Shown piece by piece: positions 44,356 to 53,168 of a stretch of DNA of 64,000 bases. A program made the translations under genes and the position numbers. This DNA is from an uncultured Lachnospiraceae bacterium. Lineage in GTDB: Bacteria > Bacillota > Clostridia > Lachnospirales > Lachnospiraceae. The notes beneath the pieces are model-generated. The model did no database searches. It saw nothing but the letters and a program-made list of their open reading frames with translations, and was not told where the DNA came from. Location: the NCBI GenBank assembly GCA_902760755.1, contig CACWHK010000001.1, positions 1 through 64,000 of the forward strand. The letters are read 5' to 3'. Each line of letters opens with the position of its first letter. Positions within the stretch are counted from its first letter, which is position 1.

Positions 44356-45828
44356 ATGGCATATGACGCTAAGTACATGGAACGCGCGATCAAGCTTGCA
44401 AAGCTCGGGATCGGACGGGTAGACCCGAATCCGCTCGTCGGAGCCGTGATCGTAAAGGACGGAAAGATCATCGGTGAGGGCTATCATACCGGTTACGGGA
44501 TGCTTCATGCAGAGAGAGAGGCAATCAACAGTCTGCTGGAGTCTGCTCACGGAGCGGAAATGTACGTGACCATGGAGCCCTGTGCTCATACAGGCAAGCA
44601 GCCGCCCTGTACCTCCGCCATCATTGATGCCGGAATCCGCACCGTCTATGTGGGTTCCTCGGATCCGAACCCGAAGGTGGACGGAAAGGGCATCTGGATG
44701 CTCCGTCAGCACGGGATCGAGGTTGTGACCGGATGCATGAAGAAGGAGTGCGACGCTCTGAATCCGGTTTATTTCCACTACATCACCACCAAGCGTCCCT
44801 ATGTAGTGCTTAAGTATGCAGTTACCCTGGATGGTAAGATCGCAACCACCACAGGTGCCAGCCGGTATATCTCCGGTGATTTCGCCCGCGGTCGTGTTCG
44901 CGGCATGCGGAACCAGTACCCGGCCATCATGGTCGGGATCGGAACCGTCCTTGCGGATGATCCGACTCTGGATAACCGCAGACAGAAGGATCGTACTCCG
45001 ATCCGTATCATCTGCGATACCCATCTGCAGATCCCCATGGATTCCAAGATCGTTCAGACGGCAGAGAAGATCGAGACCTACGTGGCTGCCAGCGAGCGGA
45101 TCCCCGAGGAGACAAAGAAGAAGGTTGCAGAGCTGGAAGAGAAAAATGTTCATGTGCTCCTGATCCCGGAGAAGGACGGACACATCGATGTAGATGCCCT
45201 GATGGATAAGCTGGGAGAGATGGAGATCAGCGGTATCATGTCCGAGGGCGGCGGAAATCTTTCCTGGAGTCTGCTTCGTGACGGTATCGTAAATGAGGTT
45301 GTTCTCTTTATCGCACCGAAGATCTTCGGCGGTATTACGGCCATGACCCCGGTTGAGGGCGAGGGCGTTAACTTTGTAGAGGATGCACTTCCGCTTCATC
45401 TGGTGGAGTCCGAGGTACTTCCGGGCGGTGATATCTATGCCCGTTATATCGTAGGACCGGAGCCGGAGGAAGAGGATGAGCATGTGGATGTAGAGACGGC
45501 AGAGCCGCGTCCGCTGGCGTGGATCTCCTCCAGTCCGCAGCCGGAAGCGCCCACGGATTTCCAGAAGGGTGCCACCATTGAAACACCTGCTGAGGAGCAG
45601 CCCATGTCGGCGGCTGATTCCATGGAAGCCATGGAGATGGGCAGCGTGTCCAGATCCAAGAAGCAGGAGGAAGACTGGGTTGAGGCAGACCAGATCTCCT
45701 CACAGACTCCGGAAGGCCGGGATCTGGAGGATCTGTATGACAGGCCTCCGGTAGAACTGGAGAACCGGATCGTGACGGAGGTTCTTTCCGCGGATCTGAA
45801 TCCGTTCAACATCGAGGGGAACGAATAA
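44356..45828 (+). CDS. ribD: riboflavin deaminase/reductase RibD with C-terminal extension
   Basis: The bifunctional enzyme catalyses steps two and three of riboflavin synthesis. The deaminase half has HAERE and PCAHTGKQPPC zinc-binding motifs; the reductase half starts near KRPYVVLKYAVTLDGKIAT and includes GASRYISG and SEGGGNLSWSLL. At 490 residues it is about 120 longer than usual: from about residue 372 on, an acidic, Pro/Ser/Glu-rich and probably disordered tail is added. First gene of ribD-ribE-ribBA-ribH. I see no FMN riboswitch in the 65 nt between the terminator and the ATG. Confidence 0.95.
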   Translation: MAYDAKYMERAIKLAKLGIGRVDPNPLVGAVIVKDGKIIGEGYHTGYGMLHAEREAINSLLESAHGAEMYVTMEPCAHTGKQPPCTSAIIDAGIRTVYVGSSDPNPKVDGKGIWMLRQHGIEVVTGCMKKECDALNPVYFHYITTKRPYVVLKYAVTLDGKIATTTGASRYISGDFARGRVRGMRNQYPAIMVGIGTVLADDPTLDNRRQKDRTPIRIICDTHLQIPMDSKIVQTAEKIETYVAASERIPEETKKKVAELEEKNVHVLLIPEKDGHIDVDALMDKLGEMEISGIMSEGGGNLSWSLLRDGIVNEVVLFIAPKIFGGITAMTPVEGEGVNFVEDALPLHLVESEVLPGGDIYARYIVGPEPEEEDEHVDVETAEPRPLAWISSSPQPEAPTDFQKGATIETPAEEQPMSAADSMEAMEMGSVSRSKKQEEDWVEADQISSQTPEGRDLEDLYDRPPVELENRIVTEVLSADLNPFNIEGNE

Positions 45829-46490
45829 TGTTTACCGGAATCGTAGAGGAACAGGGTGAGCTTCTGTCCATGGAACGGGGAACGGCTTCGGCCGTTCTTT
45901 CCATTCGTGCGAAAAAAGTTCTGGAGCAGACGAAGGTGGGTGACAGCATCGCCGTAAACGGTGTGTGTCTTACCGTAACGAAGCTGGCTTCGGATCGTTT
46001 CTATGCGGATGTGATGGCAGAAACCCTCCGGCGCTCCTCTCTGGGAGAGCTGCATGTGGGAGGACGTGTGAATCTGGAACGTGCTCTGGCAGCAGGAGAG
46101 CGGATGGGCGGACATATCGTGTCCGGCCATATCGACGGCACCGGCCGGATCCTTTCCGTACGGACGGAGGATAACGCCGTCTGGTACCGGATCGCTGCAG
46201 AACAAAGGATTCTCCGACTGATCGTGGAGAAGGGCTCGGTGGCGATCGACGGAATAAGCCTCACGGTGGCAACGGTTTCTTCGGACAGCTTCGAGGTTTC
46301 CGTGATCCCGCACACCCGGGAGGTTACAACCCTGGCAACGAAGAAGGCCGGGGACACAGTGAATCTGGAGAATGATATCATCGGCAAGTATGTCGAGCGG
46401 CTTCTTCAGACAACGAAAGAAGATACTATGAGCAGCACGGCCCCCGGGGGACTCACCATGGAGTTTCTGGCGGAGCACGGAATGCTGTGA
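45828..46490 (+). CDS. ribE: riboflavin synthase, alpha subunit
   Basis: A 220-residue enzyme joining two lumazines to yield riboflavin. Two homologous barrels are visible: [12 protein letters not shown] with [15 protein letters not shown], and [13 protein letters not shown] with [13 protein letters not shown]. The ATG overlaps the ribD stop codon by one base, so translation is coupled. Length and motifs are normal. Confidence 0.97.
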   Translation: MFTGIVEEQGELLSMERGTASAVLSIRAKKVLEQTKVGDSIAVNGVCLTVTKLASDRFYADVMAETLRRSSLGELHVGGRVNLERALAAGERMGGHIVSGHIDGTGRILSVRTEDNAVWYRIAAEQRILRLIVEKGSVAIDGISLTVATVSSDSFEVSVIPHTREVTTLATKKAGDTVNLENDIIGKYVERLLQTTKEDTMSSTAPGGLTMEFLAEHGML

Positions 46491-46507
46491 CAGAAGGGTT
46501 TAGATCT

Positions 46508-47710
46508 ATGGCAGAGTTGAATACGATCGACGAGATCCTGGAAGAGCTTCGGGCAGGACGTCCCGTGGTGATCATGGATGACGAAGATCGGGAGAATGAG
46601 GGCGACGTGATCGTGGCTGCGCAGTTTGCTACCACGGAAAACGTCAATTTTATGGCAAAATATGCAAGGGGACTGATCTGTATGCCCATGGATCCGTTAT
46701 ATTCGGACCGGTACAATCTTCCCCAGATGTGCATCGTAAATACGGACAATCATTGTACGGCATTTGCCGTGTCGGTGGATCATATCTCCACCACCACCGG
46801 AATCTCCGCAGAGGAGCGGGGGATCACCGCCAGAGCCTTTGCATCAAAGGATGCGAAGAAGGAGGATTTCCGGAGACCCGGACATATGTTTCCGCTGGAA
46901 GCAAAGGCCGGGGGCGTGATCGAGCGAAACGGCCACACGGAGGCAACCGTGGATCTTTGCAGGATCGCAGGTCTGGAGCCGGTGGGCCTTTGCTGTGAGA
47001 TCATGAATGATGACGGCTCCATGGCCCGCTATGATGATCTCGTTGCATTTGCAAAGGAGCATGACTTAAAGATCTCCACCATCGAAAAGCTGGTGCAGTA
47101 CCGGAAGGAGCATGAGGTTTTCGTAAAGGAAGTAACGAAGGCAAAGCTTCCCACCCGGTACGGAGAGTTTATGATCCACGGGTACATCAATCAGCTGAAC
47201 GGGGAGCATCATGTGGCTCTCACCATGGGAGATGTGACGGACGGAAGTCCGGTGCTGGTCCGGGTGCATTCCGAGTGCCTGACCGGAGATGCCTTCGGTT
47301 CCATGAAATGTGACTGCGGAGAGCAGCTGGATGCGGCCATGAAGCAGATCTCAGCCGAGGGACGGGGGGTTCTCCTCTATATGCGGCAGGAGGGCCGGGG
47401 AATCGGCCTCATCAATAAGATCCGCGCCTACGCCCTGCAGGATCAGGGCAGGGATACGGTGGAGGCCAATCTGGAGCTGGGTTTCCCCGAGGATGCCAGA
47501 GACTATACCATCGGAACCCAGATCCTGGTGGAGCTGGGCGTCCGGAAGATGCGGCTTCTGACCAACAACCCGTCGAAGATCTACGGACTGGCGGGATACG
47601 GACTGGAGATTGTGGAACGTGTGCCCATCGAGATCGCACCCTCCACCTATGACCGGTTCTATCTGAAGACGAAGAAAGAGAAGATGGGACATATCCTAAA
47701 GGATGTCTAA
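46508..47710 (+). CDS. ribBA: bifunctional DHBP synthase / GTP cyclohydrolase II
   Basis: A 400-residue fusion. The N-terminal half makes dihydroxybutanone phosphate ([29 protein letters not shown]); the C-terminal half opens GTP, with [21 protein letters not shown] (zinc Cys residues), RQEGRGIGL and NNPSK. Both halves look intact. ATG 46508 with AAGGG about 10 nt upstream is preferred over GTG 46487, which overlaps the end of ribE. Confidence 0.97.
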   Translation: MAELNTIDEILEELRAGRPVVIMDDEDRENEGDVIVAAQFATTENVNFMAKYARGLICMPMDPLYSDRYNLPQMCIVNTDNHCTAFAVSVDHISTTTGISAEERGITARAFASKDAKKEDFRRPGHMFPLEAKAGGVIERNGHTEATVDLCRIAGLEPVGLCCEIMNDDGSMARYDDLVAFAKEHDLKISTIEKLVQYRKEHEVFVKEVTKAKLPTRYGEFMIHGYINQLNGEHHVALTMGDVTDGSPVLVRVHSECLTGDAFGSMKCDCGEQLDAAMKQISAEGRGVLLYMRQEGRGIGLINKIRAYALQDQGRDTVEANLELGFPEDARDYTIGTQILVELGVRKMRLLTNNPSKIYGLAGYGLEIVERVPIEIAPSTYDRFYLKTKKEKMGHILKDV

Positions 47711-47713
47711 GGA

Positions 47714-47751
47714 GGTGCGATCATGACGAAGTCAGATATATGAATCGCACC
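47714..47751 (+). other. hairpin enclosing a six-codon micro-ORF between ribBA and ribH
   Basis: GGTGCGAT (47714-47721) pairs with ATCGCACC (47744-47751). The loop holds ATG (47723) through TGA (47743), encoding MTKSDI, with AAGGAGG just upstream at 47709-47715 partly in the stem. It may be a leader peptide coupling ribBA and ribH translation, or chance. Confidence 0.4.
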
Positions 47752-47808
47752 GACCGACACGCCGCCGAACTTGCGTGAGGTGGCAATACATATCAGAAAG
47801 GAATCATC

Positions 47809-48270
47809 ATGAAGAAGATTGAAGGAAATGTAGTAGCGGAGGGCCTGAAGGTCGCCATCGTTGCAGCGCGTTTCAACGAGTTTATCGTATCCAAGCTGGT
47901 GGCAGGAGCAGAGGATGGTCTGGTACGTCACAATGTGAATACGGATGATATCACCGTAGCATGGGTACCGGGTGCCTTTGAGATCCCCGTGGTTGCAAAG
48001 AAGCTGGCGCTTTCCGGAAAGTATGATGCAGTGATCTGTGTTGGTGCAGTGATCCGCGGACAGACCAGCCATTATGATTATGTGTGTGCAGAGGTTTCCA
48101 AGGGAATCGCACAGGTATCCCTGGAGGCAGGGATCCCGGTGATGTTCGGAATCCTTACCACCGACAATATCGAGCAGGCAGTAGAGCGTGCAGGCACCAA
48201 GGCAGGAAACAAGGGATATGACTGTGCACTGGGTGCCATCGAGATGGTGAACCTGCTGAAGCAGCTGTAA
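47809..48270 (+). CDS. ribH: lumazine synthase (riboflavin synthase beta)
   Basis: A 153-residue enzyme that condenses dihydroxybutanone phosphate with the pyrimidine from RibD; it forms 60-mer or pentamer shells. [31 protein letters not shown] and [12 protein letters not shown] are the active-site segments, with the catalytic His in [14 protein letters not shown] precedes the ATG. Last gene of the rib operon, 99 nt after ribBA. Confidence 0.97.
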   Translation: MKKIEGNVVAEGLKVAIVAARFNEFIVSKLVAGAEDGLVRHNVNTDDITVAWVPGAFEIPVVAKKLALSGKYDAVICVGAVIRGQTSHYDYVCAEVSKGIAQVSLEAGIPVMFGILTTDNIEQAVERAGTKAGNKGYDCALGAIEMVNLLKQL

Positions 48271-48275
48271 GCCTC

Positions 48276-49088
48276 ATGACAAACCTTTTATTCTTTGATA
48301 TTGACGGTACACTTATTACTGATGATGATCGGCATATGTTCCCGGCAGATGCGAAAGCAGCCCTGCAGGCTGCCCGCAATGCCGGGAATCTCTGCTTTAT
48401 CAACACCGGACGGGTGCGCTGTAATGTGGAGCCCTATATCACGGACCCCGGCTTTGATGGCCTGGTCTGTGGCTGTGGCACCTATATCGAATTCCGGGGA
48501 GAGATCCTTCACCGTCACCGGATTCCTGAGGCGCGGTGCAGGGAGCTGGCCCATATCTGTCGGGAATGCCGGATGCAGGCTCTCTTCGAGCATACGGATA
48601 TCACCTTCTATGATGCAAAGCTGGATATGCCGTACATCCTGCCGGTGGTGCGTTCCATGGAAAAAGAGGGGCGTCCCATGCCGGGAGACATCGATGCTCC
48701 GGACTTCCGGTTCGACAAGTTCTCCGGTTGGTTTGATGCGAAGAGCGACGTGGAACGGTTTCGAAGGGAGATTCGGGAGGATTTCACCTATATCGACCGG
48801 GGACAGGTGGCCGGACAGAGCTTCTTTGAGCTGGAACCAAAGGGCTACTCCAAGGCAAGCGGCATCCGCTTCCTGATGGAGCATTTCGGGATTCCCCGGG
48901 AAGCAGTTTACGCCTTCGGAGACAGCAACAATGATCTGGAAATGATGGAGTTCGCCGGCCACAGCATCTGTATGGGCGAGGGCAGTGCGGCATGTAAGGC
49001 GGCTGCGGGTTATGTGACCGCGGCGGTGGATGCCGGAGGACTAAAAGAAGCGCTGGAGCATTTCCGTCTGACGGGAGAGTCGGTTTAG
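48276..49088 (+). CDS. Cof-type HAD hydrolase
   Basis: A 270-residue HAD IIB phosphatase. Motif I is FFDIDGTLI, Thr/Ser motif II is INTGR, the cap holds a Cof-like domain, and motif IV is FGDSNNDLEMMEFAG. Substrate may be a sugar or nucleotide phosphate, possibly the pyrimidine phosphate of the riboflavin pathway, since the gene begins 6 nt after ribH; the dephosphorylation step has no dedicated gene here. That link is inference from position. Confidence 0.85.
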   Translation: MTNLLFFDIDGTLITDDDRHMFPADAKAALQAARNAGNLCFINTGRVRCNVEPYITDPGFDGLVCGCGTYIEFRGEILHRHRIPEARCRELAHICRECRMQALFEHTDITFYDAKLDMPYILPVVRSMEKEGRPMPGDIDAPDFRFDKFSGWFDAKSDVERFRREIREDFTYIDRGQVAGQSFFELEPKGYSKASGIRFLMEHFGIPREAVYAFGDSNNDLEMMEFAGHSICMGEGSAACKAAAGYVTAAVDAGGLKEALEHFRLTGESV

Positions 49089-49112
49089 CCATAGTCTTTA
49101 TCTGGAGTGATT

Positions 49113-50024
49113 ATGCGAGAGTATTTAAATGACGAGGAACGTCGGAAATATGAGGGCGAACCGCCGAAGGACGGACCGAACCCGCTGGGGGGGCCGGAGG
49201 ATGAATCCGGACATACCGCCACGGAGTTTGATGTGCCGGAGAAGATCAGTGTGATCGAACAGCTCCGGATCTGCATCATGTCCCCGAAGCAGATGATCGG
49301 CCTCTCACAGCTTCCCGTGGGGAAGTTCATAAAGTATACGCTCTTCATGGGACTGATCCTGCAGATCATGCTGTATGTGATCCCGGTTGTTGTAACCCTG
49401 ATCCACTTCGGAGGCTTTCAGAATCTCTTTACCAACAAAATGCCGGAGTTCCACGTGGCGGGAGGGAAGCTCCATGCGGAGGAGCCCTTTACCATAGGTC
49501 TCGGTTCCTATCAGATCGTGGTGGATACCTCGGCACCGGAGGTGAACCGGGACAGTCTCGGAAGCGTACCCCTCACCTTCGCCATCGGAAGCGAGAAGGT
49601 GCAGGCCATCGTGACGGAGAACGGGCTTCAGGAGGTGTTAGTCAGCCAGAAGGTTTCCGATTATTTCCCGGACGGATTTAACCGGGAGGAGCTGGTTTCC
49701 GCAATCCCCGGCTTCTATATGGCCATCGTTCTGGCAGGGCTGTTCCTGATGATCATAACCCTGGGGAAGTATCTGCTGGGTGCATTATTCTACATGCTGC
49801 TGGCATGGCCCCTTGCAAGAAACACCGGCCTTTATCTGAACAAGGGAAATATCTTCCGGTTCTGCTTCTATGCACAGACCATCGGCATGCTCCTTGTGAA
49901 TGTCAACAAGGCTACCGGCACCTATATTCCGAGTGTGATCGTTTCCATGGTGGGAATCTTTATCACCATGCGCCTTATTTTTAAGACCTTTGCACCGTAT
50001 GCGCGTTACGGTACGGATGAGTAA
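49113..50024 (+). CDS. DUF1189-like membrane protein
   Basis: A 303-residue protein with a charged N-terminal tail (about 40 residues), a first helix (YTLFMGLILQIMLYVIPVVVTLI), an extracytoplasmic domain of about 110 residues and several C-terminal helices (from about 210). Layout fits DUF1189, unknown function. TGGAG lies 5 nt before ATG 49113; a GTG at 49107 is less likely. Confidence 0.55.
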   Translation: MREYLNDEERRKYEGEPPKDGPNPLGGPEDESGHTATEFDVPEKISVIEQLRICIMSPKQMIGLSQLPVGKFIKYTLFMGLILQIMLYVIPVVVTLIHFGGFQNLFTNKMPEFHVAGGKLHAEEPFTIGLGSYQIVVDTSAPEVNRDSLGSVPLTFAIGSEKVQAIVTENGLQEVLVSQKVSDYFPDGFNREELVSAIPGFYMAIVLAGLFLMIITLGKYLLGALFYMLLAWPLARNTGLYLNKGNIFRFCFYAQTIGMLLVNVNKATGTYIPSVIVSMVGIFITMRLIFKTFAPYARYGTDE

Positions 50025-50039
50025 GAAAACGGAGGTCCT

Positions 50040-50540
50040 ATGGAGATCGAACGAAAATTCCTGGCAGATCCGGGAGAGCTGGATCTGACACAGTATAAAA
50101 AGAAGGAGATGTCCCAGGGGTATATCTCCACGGATCCGGTGATACGGATCCGGCAAAGCAACGATTCCTATATCCTAACCGTGAAGAATGGAGGTCTTCT
50201 GGTACGGGAGGAGTTTGAAACTCCGCTTTCCCGGGAGCAGTACAATGCGCTGGCGAAGAAGGCGGAAGGGGTCTTCCTTTCGAAGACCCGGTATCTGATC
50301 CCGCTGGAGGAGGGCTACACCGCGGAGCTGGATATCTTCCATGAGGCTCTGGAGGGCCTGGTCTACGTGGAGGTGGAATTCCCGACGGTGGAGGAAGCGC
50401 AATGCTTCCGAGCACCGAAGTGGTTTCTTCGGGAGGTAACGGAGGATGGCTCCTATACAAATGCGGCACTGAGTCGTCTTTCACCGGAGGAGCTGGTACA
50501 TTTTCTTGAAAAAGCAAAAGATAAGGGGGAAGCAGTATGA
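50040..50540 (+). CDS. CYTH-domain triphosphatase-like protein
   Basis: A 166-residue protein opening with EIERKFL, the ExExK metal-binding signature of the CYTH/triphosphate tunnel family. Alternate charged strands (VIRIRQ, YILTVK, REEFETPL, KTRYLIPL, AELDIFHEAL, VYVEVEF) form the tunnel. Likely hydrolyses inorganic triphosphate. The ATG is 15 nt after the previous gene; its end overlaps the DJ-1 start by 4 nt. Confidence 0.9.
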   Translation: MEIERKFLADPGELDLTQYKKKEMSQGYISTDPVIRIRQSNDSYILTVKNGGLLVREEFETPLSREQYNALAKKAEGVFLSKTRYLIPLEEGYTAELDIFHEALEGLVYVEVEFPTVEEAQCFRAPKWFLREVTEDGSYTNAALSRLSPEELVHFLEKAKDKGEAV

Positions 50541-51094
50541 GCAAGGTATATGTATTTTTGGCGGAAGGCTTTGAAGAGAGTGAGGCAGTGGTGCCCATCG
50601 ATCTTATGCGCCGTGCAAGGCTGGATGTGGTTACGGTATCCATCACGGAGGATCCGGTTGTGGTAAGCTCCCACGGAATTCCCGTTACGGCAGATACCAC
50701 CATCGGAAGTCTTACGGAGACGGCGGATGCCATCTTCCTGCCCGGCGGACTGAAGGGAACCAACAACCTTAAGGAAAGCGAGGCCGTTGCCGCAAAGATC
50801 CTGGAGCATAAGGAGGCAGGGAAGATCCTTTCCGCCATCTGTGCCGCACCTACGGTGTATGGTCTGATGGGACTGCTGGAGGGGAAGAAGGCTACCTGTT
50901 ATCCGGGAAAGGAAACAGAGCTTCTCGGTGCGGAGTGGACCGGTGCCGTGCAGACCGTTGCGGTGGACGGACAGTTTGTGACCAGCCGGGGTATGGGAAC
51001 ATCCATAGACTTCGGACTGAAAATGATCGAATTACTGATCTCCGATGCTAAGGCACAGGAGATCGCAAATCAGGTCCTTTATCCGAGAGCTTAG
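50537..51094 (+). CDS. DJ-1/PfpI family protein
   Basis: A 185-residue protein of the DJ-1 superfamily. The nucleophile-elbow Cys sits in ICAAPTVYG, and Glu in AEGFEESEAV is the conserved acid next to it; LPGGLKGTNNL and GTSIDFGLKMIE are typical. Family members include deglycase-like and chaperone proteins; exact role unknown. Starts in an ATGA overlap with the CYTH gene. Confidence 0.92.
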   Translation: MSKVYVFLAEGFEESEAVVPIDLMRRARLDVVTVSITEDPVVVSSHGIPVTADTTIGSLTETADAIFLPGGLKGTNNLKESEAVAAKILEHKEAGKILSAICAAPTVYGLMGLLEGKKATCYPGKETELLGAEWTGAVQTVAVDGQFVTSRGMGTSIDFGLKMIELLISDAKAQEIANQVLYPRA

Positions 51095-51140
51095 AGAAAG
51101 ACCCGGTCAAGGACAACTCGAAACAGATGAAAGGAAGGAA

Positions 51141-52556
51141 ATGAAGAATATCACGATTCGTGACATCCTGAAAATGACGGATGGAACGCTTATATGCATG
51201 AAGGAAACGGAAGATGAGGGAGAGGTTGCCGAACGGTTGGTGACGGACCTTTGTATCGATACCCGGGAGATCAAGGAGGGTGATCTCTTTATCGCCCTTC
51301 TCGGAGAGAATACCGACGGACACCGGTATGTCTCCCAGGCCATGGAGACCGCTGTGGCAGCAGTGGTGAATAAGAAGCCGGAGGAGATCTATACCACGGA
51401 GGAATCCCTGCAGGCTGCAAAACGGCACGGGGATGTTCTGATCCTTGTGGAGGATACGGAGAAGGCCCATCAAGCCATCGGAGCTGCCATCCGCATGCAG
51501 TATGAGCGGGCAGTGATCGGCGTCACCGGAAGCGTGGGAAAGACCACCACACGGCGTATGATCGCAACGGCCCTCGGCAGCAGCCGGGAGGTTTATGAAA
51601 CGCCGAGAAACTTCAACTCCAGATACGGCGTTCCCATCACCACCAGCCGCATGCTGGATGAGCCCTCGGAGATCGCGGTGCTGGAAATGGGCATCGACCG
51701 GATCGGTGAAATGGATATCCTGCAGGCTGTAGCACGGCCGGAGATCGCAGTGGTAACCATGATCGGAACCTGCCATATGGAGTATTTCGGTTCTCAGGAG
51801 GTTATCCGGGAGCAGAAGCTTCGCTGTGCGGGACCGGACGCAGTGCTTTTCCTGAATGCGGATGATCCGCTGCTTCGGGAGATGAAGGGTAAGACCATTA
51901 CGAAGGAAACCTATTATTACGGCTTCAGCGAGGATGCGGATTATCGCGCGGTTGACGCGGAGCCCACGGAGGACGGCATCCGTTTTACCTATGTCCATGG
52001 GGAAAACAGGATTCCTGTTGAGCTTCCGGTGGCCGGGCAGCACAATGTCCGGAATGCAGTGGTGGCCATGGCAATCTGTGATTATCTTGGTATGGATCTG
52101 ACTCTGGCTGCGTCGGCACTGGCTGCCTTCGAGCCCATGCGCCAGATCAAGCGGAAGATGGAATCGGGAACCACCGTGATCGATGACACCTACAACGCCA
52201 GTCCGGATTCCATGAAGGCTCTTCTTACGGTTCTTTCCGATTATAAGACGGAAGGAAAGCGCTGGGCCGTTCTCGGAGACATGTTCGAGCTTGGATCCAA
52301 TGAGCTGGAGCGGCATGCAGAGGTGGGAGACTTCTTTGCGGGACTTAATGTAGATTATCTGGTGACTGTGGGCCGGATGGCGAAGGAGCTGGGAGCCCAT
52401 GCGGTACGGGCCCTTCCGTCCCTGGATTACACCGCCTTTGATGATCTGGAGGGGGCAACCGCCTATCTGAAGGAGAACCTTGCACCGGAGGATGTGGTGG
52501 TAGTCAAGGCCTCCCACGGAATGCATTTTGATGAGATCGTACAGAGTCTGATATGA
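51141..52556 (+). CDS. murF: UDP-N-acetylmuramoyl-tripeptide-D-Ala-D-Ala ligase
   Basis: A 471-residue Mur ligase adding D-Ala-D-Ala in the last cytosolic step of the UDP-MurNAc-pentapeptide. ATP loop GVTGSVGKTTTRRM, ETPRNFNSRYGVP, LEMGIDRIGEM, AGQHNVRNAVVAMA and DDTYNASPDSMKA are all characteristic of MurF. Start ATG 51141 has AAAGGAAGG upstream; the longer frame overlaps the DJ-1 gene. Confidence 0.94.
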   Translation: MKNITIRDILKMTDGTLICMKETEDEGEVAERLVTDLCIDTREIKEGDLFIALLGENTDGHRYVSQAMETAVAAVVNKKPEEIYTTEESLQAAKRHGDVLILVEDTEKAHQAIGAAIRMQYERAVIGVTGSVGKTTTRRMIATALGSSREVYETPRNFNSRYGVPITTSRMLDEPSEIAVLEMGIDRIGEMDILQAVARPEIAVVTMIGTCHMEYFGSQEVIREQKLRCAGPDAVLFLNADDPLLREMKGKTITKETYYYGFSEDADYRAVDAEPTEDGIRFTYVHGENRIPVELPVAGQHNVRNAVVAMAICDYLGMDLTLAASALAAFEPMRQIKRKMESGTTVIDDTYNASPDSMKALLTVLSDYKTEGKRWAVLGDMFELGSNELERHAEVGDFFAGLNVDYLVTVGRMAKELGAHAVRALPSLDYTAFDDLEGATAYLKENLAPEDVVVVKASHGMHFDEIVQSLI

Positions 52557-52578
52557 AAATGAAAATCTTTTTCATTTT
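52556..52578. promoter_or_regulatory. Fur-family operator upstream of zur
   Basis: A perfect 10-3-10 palindrome: AAAATGAAAA (52556-52565) and TTTTCATTTT (52569-52578). It directly precedes the -35 box and resembles AT-rich Fur/Zur boxes. Weak alternative: murF terminator. Confidence 0.6.
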
Positions 52579-52581
52579 CTC

Positions 52582-52610
52582 TTGACATTTTCATAAACAG
52601 GATATAAAAT
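52582..52610 (+). promoter_or_regulatory. zur promoter
   Basis: TTGACA (52582-52587), 17 bp, TAAAAT (52605-52610). The -10 box overlaps the downstream operator. Confidence 0.8.
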
Positions 52611-52652
52611 GAAAATCGTTTCCGATTTCAATATGGAAATGGTTTTCATTTT
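52606..52652. promoter_or_regulatory. second operator cluster overlapping the zur promoter
   Basis: AAAATGAAAA (52606-52615) pairs with TTTTCATTTT (52643-52652), the same arms as the upstream operator but wider apart. Inside, TGAAAATCG (52610-52618) and CGATTTCA (52623-52630) form a further palindrome. Placed at -10/+40, binding would block transcription, fitting autoregulation. Confidence 0.6.
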
Positions 52653-52690
52653 TAATTTCCGAATTTGCGCAAATTGAGGAGATACTTCAA

Positions 52691-53110
52691 ATGACAACGA
52701 AACCGAATTACAAGACGAAGCAGCGTACTCAGCTGCTTGATTACATGAAGACGGTACCCGGCGAGCACATCACCGTGAATGATGTCTGTGATTATCTGCA
52801 TAGACAGGGAGTATCCATAGGTCAGACCACGGTCTACCGGCAGATGGAGCGGATGGTGGATGAGGGACTGGTCCAGAAGTACGTGATCGACGCAAACAGC
52901 CCGGCCTGCTTTGAGTATGTGCCGGAGGACAGTCACCGGAAGGGTGTCTGCTTTCACTGCAAATGTGAATCCTGCGGGAAGCTCTTCCACATGAACTGCG
53001 AGGCGCTGACTGAGGTGAAGGATCACCTGATGGAGCATCACGGATTTCAGCTGGATCCCTTCCGTACCGTATTCTACGGGCTTTGTGAGGCCTGCAGAAA
53101 GACAGCATGA
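52691..53110 (+). CDS. Fur-family metal regulator (probably Zur)
   Basis: A 139-residue repressor. Winged helix: YKTKQRTQLLDYMKTV...TVNDVCDYLHRQGVSIGQTTVYRQMERMVDEGLVQKY. The C-terminal half has two structural Cys pairs (CESCGKLFHMNC, LCEACRK) and metal-site His in FHCKC and EHHGFQ. The downstream zinc-lipoprotein gene and the AT-rich palindromes suggest zinc sensing (Zur), but Fur or PerR specificity is not settled by sequence alone. TTGAGGAG precedes the ATG. Confidence 0.85.
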   Translation: MTTKPNYKTKQRTQLLDYMKTVPGEHITVNDVCDYLHRQGVSIGQTTVYRQMERMVDEGLVQKYVIDANSPACFEYVPEDSHRKGVCFHCKCESCGKLFHMNCEALTEVKDHLMEHHGFQLDPFRTVFYGLCEACRKTA

Positions 53111-53168
53111 GGAAGTATCCCTCCGAAGGGGATACGGAAAAGACAGAAGTTTTGAAAGGACTACGAAT

